Source: Nostoc sp. FACHB-973 (GTDB taxonomy: Bacteria > Cyanobacteriota > Cyanobacteriia > Cyanobacteriales > Nostocaceae). Taken from it: DNA of 47,770 nt. Numbering within the stretch: position 1 is the stretch's first letter; each line of letters begins with the position of its first letter. Below, in pieces: positions 8,785 through 18,100 of the stretch. Both the position numbers and the translations under genes were made by a program. The stretch covers positions 1-47,770 of the forward strand of contig NZ_JACJSJ010000063.1 of assembly GCF_014698115.1 (NCBI RefSeq). Reading direction: 5' to 3'. The notes below the pieces were generated by a model. It saw only the letters and a list, made by a program, of their open reading frames with translations, searched no databases and had not been told where the DNA came from.

Positions 8785-8884
8785 ACTTATCAGTAATTAT
8801 ACATAAGTATTATGTTATTTATGTAAATTTATTTGTTTTTAGTGATTTAATATAAAAAAACATAGAAAAGCATAAGATAGTCAC

Positions 8885-9061
8885 ATGGGGAAAGTTGTAG
8901 TAAGTATTTATATGGAAGAAGAAGACAAAGAAGCTCTGCAACAACTTGCAGATGCAGAGGAGCGTTCTTTGTCGCAAATGGCGGTGTTAATTCTGAAACG
9001 AGCAGTTAAGCAAGCGCAGACGGAAGGTATAATTTCGCCAACTCAGGAGAAGGGTAAATGA
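8885..9061 (+). CDS. ribbon-helix-helix (CopG/Arc-like) protein
   Basis: 58 residues: an N-terminal beta strand (GKVVVSIYMEEEDKEAL), helix 1 (LQQLADAEERS) and helix 2 (LSQMAVLILKRAVKQA) give a standard RHH DNA-binding fold. Such proteins are plasmid or toxin-antitoxin repressors, but no toxin gene is adjacent. The start is the only ATG giving the full fold. It may be an orphan antitoxin or regulate nearby cargo. Confidence 0.7.
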   Translation: MGKVVVSIYMEEEDKEALQQLADAEERSLSQMAVLILKRAVKQAQTEGIISPTQEKGK

Positions 9062-9189
9062 AATGTAGATGGGTAGCTGCTTGTCCTGATTTGAGAGCAA
9101 CTCAATTTTTTCATAGAATTTGACGTTTATTTTTATCGCTCACAGATAGATTTTTATAATGTGGTTTAGCAAGAAATACCGAATCAGAA

Positions 9190-9278
9190 GCTGATTTAAT
9201 AAATTTCCGTAAACTTCAGCAAAATTTTGTATTTATTTTATGGAATTTGCGGTTATCTAAAATTATCAAGCTAACAGT
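9190..9278 (+). promoter_or_regulatory. upstream element duplicated before two TPR-CHAT genes
   Basis: The roughly 90 bp before the TPR-CHAT start at 9279 (GATTTAATAAATTTCCGTAA ... AATTTGCGG ... AAAATTATCAAGCTAACA) recur with mismatches at 12633-12722 before the second TPR-CHAT gene. Conservation up to the start codon suggests a shared promoter/leader that was copied with the gene. No exact -10/-35 pair is assigned. Confidence 0.6.
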
Positions 9279-12080
9279 ATGCTTCTAAGTAGCGTTGCTC
9301 GCTTGAGGGTCATGATTGTAACTGTGCTGTTGTCATTTGCTATCACAGGAGAACTCAAAGCTGTTGCGGTTGTTGCAAACTTGACTTTGGCACAGGCACA
9401 AACTCCTCAAAATCAGAAGGATGAGGCAGATAGACTGCTCAAAGACGGTAAACAAAAACTAAAGCAAAAACAGTTTCAAGCAGCACTAGAGGCATTTGAA
9501 AAAGCTTTAGCTTTATACCAGCAAGCTAAAGACCGCAAGGGTGAAGGGGATACACTCTACAGTATTGGCTTAGTTTACTACTATCAAGAGAAATTTGCCC
9601 AAGCGATCGCCTTTTATGAACAAGCTTTAGTAATTCGCAGAGAAATAGGCGATCGCTCAACTGAAGGCGCTACTCTCAGCAAGATTGGCGGAATTTACTC
9701 CAGTCTGGAACAGTACCCCAAAGCCTTAGAATACTTTCAGCAAGCTTTAGCGATTATTAAACAAATTGGCGATGATCGCTCTGGCGAAAGTACTATTCTC
9801 AACAACATTGGTGGAATTTACTTAAATTTGGGACAGTACCCCAAAGCCTTAGAATACTTTCAGCAAGCTTTAGCCATTCGCAAACAAATCGGCGATCGCT
9901 CTGGCGAAGCCACTAGCCTCAACAACATTGGCTTGATTTACCAGAGTCTCGGACAGTACCCCAAAGCTTTGGAGTATCTTCAGCAAGCTTTAGCCATTCG
10001 CAAACAAATCGGCGATTCCTATGAAGTTGGCAATAGCCTAAACAACATTGGCTTGATTTACCACAGTCTGGGAGAGTACCCCAAAACCTGGGAGTATCTC
10101 CAGCAAGCTTTAGCCATTATTAAACAAATTGGCGATCCCTATGAAGTTGGCACTACCCTCAACAACATTGGCGGAATTTACTTCAGTCTGGGACAGTATC
10201 CCAAAGCCTTGGAATACTTTCAGCAAGCTTTAGCCATTCGTCAACAAAACGGCGATCGCTTTGGCGTTGGCAATAGCCTAAACAACATTGGTGGAATTTA
10301 CTTAAATTTGGGACAGTACCCCAAAGCCTTAGAATACTTTCAGCAAGCTTTAGCGATTAATAAACAAATCGGCGATCGCCCAAACGAAGGCACTAACCTT
10401 AGTAATATTGGTTTTCTTTTAGATAAACAAAAACAACCAGAATTAGCAATTGTTTTCTTAAAGCAATCTGTCAACGTCACAGAAAAGATTCGGCAAGATT
10501 TACGAGTTCTACCCAAAGAACAACAGGAATCATATACAAAAACTGTTGCATTTACATATCGCCGTCTTGCTGATTTATTACTACAAAAAGACCGAGTACT
10601 TGAGGCACAACAAGTTTTAGATTTACTGAAAGTGCAAGAACTGCAAGAATACCTCCAGAATGTCAGAGGTAATCAGCAGACACAACAGGGAGTAGATAAT
10701 CTCCTGCCAGAACAAAAAATTACCGACAGTTACAATCAACTTTTAAATCAGGCAATTGAAATCGGCAAGGAACTTACCGAACTACAAAAGATTCCTTATG
10801 CTCAACAAACGTCTACACAAAAACAACGTCTTGCTGAACTCACAACCCAGCAAGGGCAAATCGTCAAAATGTTTGAAGAATTTACCCGTCGTGCAGATGT
10901 GGTTGCTTATGTCCAACAATTACGCCAAACTGCTAAAGACCAAAACGTGAGTTTGCAACGATTGAGAAACATTGCCGACGACCTCAAACGATTAGAACAA
11001 AACGCCGTCCTGCTTTATCCTTTAATTCTCGAAGACCGTTTAGAACTAATTTTAGCAACACCTGGTTCGCCACCCATCCGGCGGACTGTAGCTGTCAAAC
11101 GGCAAGATTTGAACAAAGCAATTGTCAACTTCCGCAGTGCTTTGCAAAACCCAAATAGTGATGCAAAAGTGCCAGCAAAGCAACTGTATGACTGGTTAAT
11201 CAAACCCTTAGAAAATGACTTGCAAAAAGCAGATGCTCAAACAATTATTTATGCTCCCGATGGGCAATTGCGCTACATTCCTTTAGCAGCTTTGTACGAT
11301 GGCAAACAATGGTTAGTAGAACGTTTGCGAGTCAATAATATCACGGCTGCATCTTTAACTGACTTTACTACAAAACCGCAAGCACATCTCAAAGTTTTGG
11401 CAGGTGCTTTTACTCAAGGACGTTATGAATTTCAATTAGGTAATCAACACTTTAACTTGACTGGACTATCTTTTGCTGCTAAAGAAGTTGCCGACTTAGA
11501 AACAGCTATTCCCGGCACAACCAAACTGTTAGATAAAGACTTTAGCACAACCGCTACAATTCCCCAGATGAATCAAAACTCAGTGGTACATTTTGCGACT
11601 CATGCGGCTTTTGTTCCGGGTTTACCAAAAGATTCATTTATTTTATTTGGGAATGGCGACAGGGTAACTCTGCGAGACATTCAAAACACTTGGTTTTTAA
11701 CCAACGTAGATTTAATGGTGTTGAGTGGTTGTGAAACCGGATTAGGCGGAACATTAGGCAATGGCGAGGAGATTTTGGGATTTGGCTACTTGATGCAAAA
11801 CGCAGGCGCTAGAGCTGCTGTTGCTTCTTTGTGGTCAGTTAATGATGGTGGTACTCAAGCTTTAATGGATGTCTTTTACGCCAAACTCAAACAAGGAAAT
11901 ATCACCAAAGCCGAAGCTTTAAGACAGGCACAAATAGCTTTGATTAATACTAGCAAAACTACTGAAAGCAAAAAACGCGGGAGCAGTATTGAAATAGAAG
12001 CCTTACCATCAAATGTAGGCGATCGCCTCAGTCATCCCTACTACTGGGCACCATTTATTTTAATTGGTAACGGATTGTAA
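9279..12080 (+). CDS. exported TPR-CHAT protease 1
   Basis: 933 residues. The signal peptide is residues 1 to about 41 (hydrophobic MIVTVLLSFAITG, ending AQAQ). TPRs run from about residue 48 to 400: one divergent unit, then about seven near-identical 40-residue units (consensus NNIGGIYxxLGQYPKALEYF). A linker leads to the CHAT protease domain with H775 (HFATHAAF) and C818 (LSGCETGLG), the expected Cys/His dyad. CHAT is a caspase-like cysteine protease fold. The signal peptide implies action outside the cytoplasm. A closely related gene follows at 12723. Confidence 0.9.
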   Translation: MLLSSVARLRVMIVTVLLSFAITGELKAVAVVANLTLAQAQTPQNQKDEADRLLKDGKQKLKQKQFQAALEAFEKALALYQQAKDRKGEGDTLYSIGLVYYYQEKFAQAIAFYEQALVIRREIGDRSTEGATLSKIGGIYSSLEQYPKALEYFQQALAIIKQIGDDRSGESTILNNIGGIYLNLGQYPKALEYFQQALAIRKQIGDRSGEATSLNNIGLIYQSLGQYPKALEYLQQALAIRKQIGDSYEVGNSLNNIGLIYHSLGEYPKTWEYLQQALAIIKQIGDPYEVGTTLNNIGGIYFSLGQYPKALEYFQQALAIRQQNGDRFGVGNSLNNIGGIYLNLGQYPKALEYFQQALAINKQIGDRPNEGTNLSNIGFLLDKQKQPELAIVFLKQSVNVTEKIRQDLRVLPKEQQESYTKTVAFTYRRLADLLLQKDRVLEAQQVLDLLKVQELQEYLQNVRGNQQTQQGVDNLLPEQKITDSYNQLLNQAIEIGKELTELQKIPYAQQTSTQKQRLAELTTQQGQIVKMFEEFTRRADVVAYVQQLRQTAKDQNVSLQRLRNIADDLKRLEQNAVLLYPLILEDRLELILATPGSPPIRRTVAVKRQDLNKAIVNFRSALQNPNSDAKVPAKQLYDWLIKPLENDLQKADAQTIIYAPDGQLRYIPLAALYDGKQWLVERLRVNNITAASLTDFTTKPQAHLKVLAGAFTQGRYEFQLGNQHFNLTGLSFAAKEVADLETAIPGTTKLLDKDFSTTATIPQMNQNSVVHFATHAAFVPGLPKDSFILFGNGDRVTLRDIQNTWFLTNVDLMVLSGCETGLGGTLGNGEEILGFGYLMQNAGARAAVASLWSVNDGGTQALMDVFYAKLKQGNITKAEALRQAQIALINTSKTTESKKRGSSIEIEALPSNVGDRLSHPYYWAPFILIGNGL

Positions 12081-12134
12081 TTCGTAATCCGCAATTCGCA
12101 CCTCAACCTACATATTGCGATTTCGAGAGTCGCT

Positions 12135-12465
12135 AACATAGATTTTGCGATCGCAATTACTATTTCGGGAGTCGCCAATATAGATTTTGCGACAGCAATT
12201 ACTATTTCGGGAGTCGCCAATATAGATTTTGCGACAGCAATTACTATTTCGAGAGTCGCCAATATAGATTTTGCGATCGCAATTACTGTTTCGGGAGTCG
12301 CCAATATAGATTTTGCGACAGCAATTACTATTTCGAGAGTCGCCAATATAGATTTTGCGATCGCAATTACTATTTCGGGAGTCGCCAATATAGATTTTGC
12401 GATCGCAATTACTGTTTCGGGAGTCGCCAACATAGATTTTGCGATCGCAATTACTGTTTCGGGAG
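12135..12465 (+). repeat. tandem 42-bp repeat, about 8 copies
   Basis: The unit begins AGATTTTGCGATCGCAATTA and continues CTATTTCGGGAGTCGCCAATAT. Copies differ by GATCGC/GACAGC, CTA/CTG and CGGG/CGAG. Many copies contain HIP1 (GCGATCGC). The period is a multiple of three, so a minus-strand frame stays open (repeating ATPEIVIAIAKSIL), but it lacks a credible start and overlaps the CHAT 3' end. Confidence 0.9.
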
Positions 12466-12632
12466 TTTTTGTTGGCTGAACCGTCTCCAGCAGATAGATA
12501 ATTGTAGTCTCCTTATTATCTCTGCCTGTCTGGGTGAAATAAATCATCCTGCAATTATGCAATGCCTTTACTTTACAGCTATTTACCTGAAAATAGCTGT
12601 AAGTTGGTTTAGGAATAAATTCTTAGTTAAAA

Positions 12633-12722
12633 GCTTATTTAATAAATTTTCCGTAAATTATGCTTGAAATCTTGTATTTTTCCCTAGAGTTTGCGGGCAT
12701 ATAAAATTATTAGGTTGACAAT
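12633..12722 (+). promoter_or_regulatory. second copy of the TPR-CHAT upstream element
   Basis: Related to 9190-9278 along its length: TTATTTAATAAATTTTCCGT, then TTTGTATTTTT-like, then GTTTGCGGGCAT and AAAATTATTAGGTTGACA before the ATG at 12723. The element and the gene start were probably duplicated together. Confidence 0.6.
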
Positions 12723-15629
12723 ATGCTTTTAAATGGTGTAAGGCGTTTGAGAGTTATGCTTGTAACTCTGGTGTTGTCATTTGCTGTCACAGGAGATTTT
12801 GGATTTGTTGCAAACCAGACTTCGGCACAGGCACAAACTACTGAAAATCCCAAAAATGAGGTAGATAGACTGTTAACAGAAGGGAAACAGAAACTAGAGG
12901 AAAACCAGTTTCCAGCAGCACTAGAGGCATTTGAAAAAGCCTTGGCTTTGTATCGGCAAGCTAAAAACCGCAAGGGTGAAGGTGATACTTTCTACAGTAT
13001 TGGTGATATTTACTATGCTCAGGCTAAGTTTTCCCAAGCGATCGCCTTTTATGAGCAAGCTTTGGTAATTCGTAGGGAACTGGGCGATCGCACTCAAGAA
13101 GCCAGAACGCTCAATGATATTGGCATATCCTACAGCAATTTAAGTCAGTACCCCAAAGCCTTGGAGTACTATCAGCAAGCTTTAGCCATTGTTAAACAAA
13201 TCGGCGATCGCTTTGGAGAAGGCACTACCCTCAATAACATTGGCTTAATTTACGACAGACTCGGACAGTACCCCAAAGCCCTGGAGTACTATCAGCAAGC
13301 TTTAGCCATTCGTAAACAAATCGGCGATCGCTCTGGTGTTGCGACTAACCTCAACAATATTGGCTTGATTTACCATAGTCTCGGACAATATGCCAAAGCC
13401 TTGGAGTACTATCAGCAAGCTTTAGGCATTAGTCAACAAATCGGCGATCGCTCTGGCATTGGCACTACTCTCAACAACATTGGCGGAATTTACAAAAGTC
13501 TCGGACAGTACCCCAAAGCCTTGGAGTACTATCAGCAAGCTTTAGCCATTGTTAAACAAATCGGCGATCGCTTTAATGAAGGCACTACTCTCAACAACAT
13601 TGGCGGAATTTACAATAGCCTTGGACAGTACCCCAAAGCCTTGGATTACTATCAGCAAGCTTTAGCCATTTTTAAACAAATCAGCGAGCGCTTTAATGAA
13701 GGCACTACCCTCAACAACATTGGCGGAATTTACGAAAGTCTCGGACAGTACCCCAAAGCCTTGGATTACTATCAGCAAGCTTTAGCCATCGCTAAACAAA
13801 TCGGCAAGCCCTCAGGCGTTGGCAAGAGCCTCAACAACATTGGCTTACTTTACAAAAGTCTCGGACAGTACCCCAAAGCCTTGGATTACTATCAGCAAGC
13901 TTTAGCCATTCGTCAACAAATTGGCGATCGCTTAGGCGTTGGCAATAGCCTCAACAACATTGGCGGAATTTACAATAGCCTTGGACAGTACCCGAAAGCC
14001 TTGGATTACTATCAGCAAGCATTAGCCATTATTAAACAAATCGGCGAGCCCTCAGACCTTGGCATTATCTTCAACAACATTGGCGGAATTTACAATAGCC
14101 TTGGACAGTACCCGAAAGCCTTGGATTACCATCAGCAAGCATTAGCCATTTTTAAACAAATCAGCGATCGCTCTGACAAAGGCATTACTCTCAACAATAT
14201 TGGCGGAATTTACTATAATTTAAAACAGTATGCTAATGCTGAAAGAAGCCTACTAGCCGCCGTTGAAATTTGGGAATCACTGCGACCTGGATTAAATGAT
14301 CAAAATAAAATCTCCTTCTTTGATACTCGAGAACCCACTTACCGAAATCTGCAAAGGGCTTTGGTTGCTCAACAGAAGACTAATCAGGCGCTAGAAGTAG
14401 CTGAAAGGGGACGAGCAAAAGCATTTATTGAGTTATTAGCATCCCGTTTATCCCCTGAACTGCAAAAGCAAAATTCCGATTTCCTCCAAAAAAAATTCAT
14501 CGTCAATCTTGAGCAAATCAAACAAATTGCCCGAACCCAAAATGCCTCTGTGGTTGAATACTCCATCATTTCTGATGAAGACCTCTACATTTGGGTTATC
14601 CAGTCTACAGGTGAGGTAGAGTTTCGCTCAATTGCTCTGAAAAAATCTTTAAACACCTCTCTTGCAAACCTTGTTACTAACAGCCGTGAGTCAATTGGTG
14701 TTAGAGGACGTGCAAGCATCGAGATCGAGTCTGTAGTTGATGCGACAGACCAGAAAAAACGATTACAGCAATTACACAAGTTACTGATTGAGCCAATAGC
14801 CGACGTTCTCCCCAAAAATCCAAACTCTCACGTCATCTTCATCCCTCAAGGTCAATTATTTCTAGTTCCCTTTCCTGCCTTACAGGATGCTAATGGTAAA
14901 TATTTGATTGAAAAGCATACAATTCTCACAGCACCTGCGATTCAAGTTCTAAATTTAACCCATCAACAAAGGCTCAAGCCACACCCCGCAGATTTGCAAG
15001 CAGCATTGGTTATCGGTAATCCCACTATGCCTAAAGTCACCACAAAACTTGGCGATTCACCTCAGCAGTTGTCTGACTTGGCGGGTGCAGAACAGGAAGC
15101 AAAAGAAATAGCCAAACTATTTAAAACTAAGGCATTTACAGGCAATCAAGCTATAAAAGCCAAAATGTTACCCAAACTATCGCAAGCGAGGATTATTCAT
15201 TTAGCAACGCATGGGTTGTTAGATGATGTGAAAGGATTAGGCGTACCTGGGGCGATCGCACTTGCTCCATCTGGCAATGGTCAACTTAACGATGGTTTAC
15301 TTACTGCCGATGAAATTTTAGACTTGAAACTAAATGCTGATTTAGTTGTCCTGAGTGCTTGTGATACTGCGCTAGGTCAAATTACTGGTGATGGTGTAAT
15401 TGGTCTATCCCGTTCCTTGATTACCGCAGGTACACCCAGTGTTATTGTTTCGTTGTGGTCTGTACCCGATGCACCCACGGCTGAGTTGATGACTGAGTTT
15501 TATAATAACTGGCGAGAGCGCAAGTTAGATAAAGCTCAAGCATTACGTCAAGCAATGCTCAAAACTATGGAAAATCATCCAAATCCCAAAGACTGGGCAG
15601 CATTTACCCTTATTGGCGAGGCAGAGTAA
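12723..15629 (+). CDS. exported TPR-CHAT protease 2
   Basis: 968 residues. Signal peptide 1 to about 39 (VMLVTLVLSFAVTG, ending AQAQ). The TPR array (about residues 45-515) has about eleven 40-residue units, nearly identical in DNA at a 120-bp period (consensus NNIGGIYNSLGQYPKALDYY). After a linker (EVAERGRAKAFIELLA) comes the CHAT domain with H830 (IIHLATHGLLDD) and C880 (VVLSACDTALG). Its N-terminus and leader resemble protease 1, but its C-terminal half is closer to protease 3, suggesting recombination between paralogues. Confidence 0.92.
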   Translation: MLLNGVRRLRVMLVTLVLSFAVTGDFGFVANQTSAQAQTTENPKNEVDRLLTEGKQKLEENQFPAALEAFEKALALYRQAKNRKGEGDTFYSIGDIYYAQAKFSQAIAFYEQALVIRRELGDRTQEARTLNDIGISYSNLSQYPKALEYYQQALAIVKQIGDRFGEGTTLNNIGLIYDRLGQYPKALEYYQQALAIRKQIGDRSGVATNLNNIGLIYHSLGQYAKALEYYQQALGISQQIGDRSGIGTTLNNIGGIYKSLGQYPKALEYYQQALAIVKQIGDRFNEGTTLNNIGGIYNSLGQYPKALDYYQQALAIFKQISERFNEGTTLNNIGGIYESLGQYPKALDYYQQALAIAKQIGKPSGVGKSLNNIGLLYKSLGQYPKALDYYQQALAIRQQIGDRLGVGNSLNNIGGIYNSLGQYPKALDYYQQALAIIKQIGEPSDLGIIFNNIGGIYNSLGQYPKALDYHQQALAIFKQISDRSDKGITLNNIGGIYYNLKQYANAERSLLAAVEIWESLRPGLNDQNKISFFDTREPTYRNLQRALVAQQKTNQALEVAERGRAKAFIELLASRLSPELQKQNSDFLQKKFIVNLEQIKQIARTQNASVVEYSIISDEDLYIWVIQSTGEVEFRSIALKKSLNTSLANLVTNSRESIGVRGRASIEIESVVDATDQKKRLQQLHKLLIEPIADVLPKNPNSHVIFIPQGQLFLVPFPALQDANGKYLIEKHTILTAPAIQVLNLTHQQRLKPHPADLQAALVIGNPTMPKVTTKLGDSPQQLSDLAGAEQEAKEIAKLFKTKAFTGNQAIKAKMLPKLSQARIIHLATHGLLDDVKGLGVPGAIALAPSGNGQLNDGLLTADEILDLKLNADLVVLSACDTALGQITGDGVIGLSRSLITAGTPSVIVSLWSVPDAPTAELMTEFYNNWRERKLDKAQALRQAMLKTMENHPNPKDWAAFTLIGEAE

Positions 15630-15783
15630 TATCTAAAAATGACTTGTAATCTTTCTTTTCTCCTCAATACTACAAATTATTTCAACACACTCAATTTTCT
15701 TCCTATTTCTGTATTAATACGTATATTACAGATGATAATCTTCATCATTATCTACTTTGGGGATGTGGGGAAAAGAGTAGGCT

Positions 15784-18078
15784 ATGTCAATCATCAAGCG
15801 TCGTCAGTTTTTGCAGTTCGCTGGTTCAGCTTTAGCTACTCTTGGTATTAGCCAATTAGAAATTGAGCAGCAAGCTGTTCGCTATGCTCAAGTTTTAGCC
15901 CAAAATACGCCACGCAAAAGGGCTTTGTTAGTAGGGATTAATGATTACCTAAAAGTAAATGATTTTCAATGGTATCCACTGGAAGGGGCAGTCAATGATA
16001 CTCAAATTCAGAAAGAACTTTTGATTAATCTCTTTGGGTTTCAACCTGGAGACATCCGCATCCTACACAACCAAGAAGCAACCCGTGCAAATATCATACA
16101 AGCCTTTGAAGAACATCTAATTAAGTGGGCACAACCTGGAGATGTGGTTGTATTTCACTACTCTGGGCACGGTTCTAAAGTTGCCGACCCAGATAAAATT
16201 TTTAAAGATGGACGAGTCAGCACAATTGTACCCATCGACAGTTACCTCCCACCCGGATATCCCAATAAAGGAGGCAAAGTAAATGATATTACTGGGCATA
16301 CTTTGTGGTTATTAATGCAAGCCATTAATACAGAAAACATCACCTTTGTGCTAGATAGCTGTTATTCAGGTGGCGCACGTAAAGGAATTTTGACAGTGCG
16401 ATCGCGTGCCGGCGACCAAGAACTATTGCGGATTACAGACCCAAAAATCCAACTTTTAGCAAGTACCGAAGAACAGGAATATCAAAAACAATTGATGTCC
16501 CGGTTGAATCTCAGCAATTCAGACTTTGTGAAATTGCGTCAACAAGGTGTGCCAAAAGGAGTCATGCTTGCTGCTGCAAAACTAGACCAGTCAGCTATTG
16601 ATACACGTTTTGCTGATACACCGTGTGGCATCTTCACTTATATACTCACTCGCTATCTTTGGCAACAAACGAGCTCTGAGTCAGTCGATCGAGTGATGCT
16701 AACTACCATCGCCACAACCGAAAAAATCCTGCAAGAATACTTTCCGACATCCGGCATTGTGCAACAACCAGAATTTAACGTCAAACAGGGAAGTAATAAC
16801 GATAAACAAATAGTTTACTTTACGAATCGAAAAAACACACCAGCCGAAGCAGTAGTTACCAAAGTACAAGGAAATCAAATTGATTTATTTTTAGGCGGGA
16901 TAGATCCTCGCAGTTTAAAAGCCTTTGGTAGAGGTGCAACTTTTACAGTAGTTGATAGTCAAGGGCAAGAACAAGGGCAAATACAGATTGAGTCACGGCA
17001 ACAACTCAAAGCACAAGGCAAACTGATCCAGACAACCACTAGAGGAGTGGCGATCGCAGCTGGTACGTTATTACAAGAGCGATCGCGGGCAATTCCTACT
17101 AACCTCACCCTCGACATTGGACTCGATCCATCACTGGGACAGGAGATAGAACAAGCAAAGCAAGCACTTCAATCTATCAAACGCATTCAACCAGTGGCGT
17201 TATCAAAACAAGAAGTGCAATATATTCTGGGTCGAATTACCAAATCTTATTATCAGCAATTGCAAAAGCTGAAAGTGAAAAGCTTGCCCCAAGTCGGTAG
17301 CATTGCTTTGTTTTCCCCCGCACAAGATTTGATTCCTGGTTCAGCCGGAATCCCAGAAGAAAAAATAACAGATGCAATCAAGCGATTACAAGCTAAACTC
17401 AAATCTTTGCTAGCAGCCAGAATTGTCAAGCTGACATTGAATACCACTTCATCAAAGCTTGCAGTATCAGCAGCAATGCAAAAAGTAGATGGTAGTCAAA
17501 TTGTAGCAGAGTCATTCACTGTGCGGGGAGGAACAGTAACAATCCCTAGCAGAAGCAGAGGGACAACACCTCAGACATCCAACGCCCAAAAATTGCAGCC
17601 AAAAACACAGGTGCAATTTTTGGTAGCTAATAATGAGTCGCGTGACCTTTATATTAGCGTGTTGTTAATCAGTGTTGATGGCGAGTTATCTGTTCTCTCA
17701 CCGCTACCAGGTAACGAAGATATCAAACCAGTTCCAGCAAAACAGGAAATTTTAATCCCTGATCGCGATCGGGGAGAAAACTATAAATTTATAATCGGCA
17801 AAGATCCAGGGATAGCAGAAGTGCTAGTAATTGCTAGTACAACACCGTTGATAAGAGCCATTCAGCTATTGCGGACTTTAGCAGCCGAGAAACCTGGAGG
17901 GCGGGGAAATCCTGTGAATTTGCACAAAGAGCCAACGGAGGCGATCGCTAGTTTGCTAGATGATTTAGATGAGGGGAGTCGCGGTAGTAGAACAAGTGCA
18001 ATAACAGGGGTTCGTCAGATTGATACCCAATCAATGGCAGCAATGTCCATTACTTTTGAGGTGATTGCCGAATTTTAA
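15784..18078 (+). CDS. caspase-family (peptidase C14) protein with DUF4384-like C-terminus
   Basis: 764 residues. The N-terminus KRRQFLQFAGSALATLG resembles a twin-arginine signal. The caspase p20-like domain (about 43-300) has the catalytic pair H129 (FHYSGHGS) and C193 (FVLDSCYSGGA), so it is an orthocaspase-type protease with expected Arg/Lys preference. After a middle region, the C-terminal beta-rich part (QVQFLVANNESRDLYISVLL, about 610-690) resembles DUF4384. The ATG at 15784 is chosen over no better alternative. It starts a same-strand run through 23126; TPR-CHAT 3 follows after 22 bp. Confidence 0.9.
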   Translation: MSIIKRRQFLQFAGSALATLGISQLEIEQQAVRYAQVLAQNTPRKRALLVGINDYLKVNDFQWYPLEGAVNDTQIQKELLINLFGFQPGDIRILHNQEATRANIIQAFEEHLIKWAQPGDVVVFHYSGHGSKVADPDKIFKDGRVSTIVPIDSYLPPGYPNKGGKVNDITGHTLWLLMQAINTENITFVLDSCYSGGARKGILTVRSRAGDQELLRITDPKIQLLASTEEQEYQKQLMSRLNLSNSDFVKLRQQGVPKGVMLAAAKLDQSAIDTRFADTPCGIFTYILTRYLWQQTSSESVDRVMLTTIATTEKILQEYFPTSGIVQQPEFNVKQGSNNDKQIVYFTNRKNTPAEAVVTKVQGNQIDLFLGGIDPRSLKAFGRGATFTVVDSQGQEQGQIQIESRQQLKAQGKLIQTTTRGVAIAAGTLLQERSRAIPTNLTLDIGLDPSLGQEIEQAKQALQSIKRIQPVALSKQEVQYILGRITKSYYQQLQKLKVKSLPQVGSIALFSPAQDLIPGSAGIPEEKITDAIKRLQAKLKSLLAARIVKLTLNTTSSKLAVSAAMQKVDGSQIVAESFTVRGGTVTIPSRSRGTTPQTSNAQKLQPKTQVQFLVANNESRDLYISVLLISVDGELSVLSPLPGNEDIKPVPAKQEILIPDRDRGENYKFIIGKDPGIAEVLVIASTTPLIRAIQLLRTLAAEKPGGRGNPVNLHKEPTEAIASLLDDLDEGSRGSRTSAITGVRQIDTQSMAAMSITFEVIAEF

Positions 18079-18100
18079 AATCAAGTGGAGGAATTTATTG

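Larger units (their letters stand above)
12081..12722. other. intergenic region dominated by a 42-bp minisatellite
   Basis: The first half is the tandem array described separately (about 12135-12465). The remainder (12466-12632) is AT-rich with no gene seen, and the last 90 bp are the conserved leader before the second TPR-CHAT gene. The minus-strand reading frame through the array is treated as a by-product of the 42-bp period. Confidence 0.6.

Noticed and set aside
12041..12562. 173-codon minus-strand ORF over the 42-bp repeats
   Set aside because: The frame is open only because the repeat period is a multiple of three; it overlaps the CHAT 3' end and lacks a credible start.
9600..14200. 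Regular 120-bp repeats, checked as a possible CRISPR array
   Set aside because: They encode TPRs in frame; no constant repeat/variable spacer pattern.
15639..15851. 70-codon ORF before the caspase gene
   Set aside because: It overlaps the better-supported caspase start and shows no domain.
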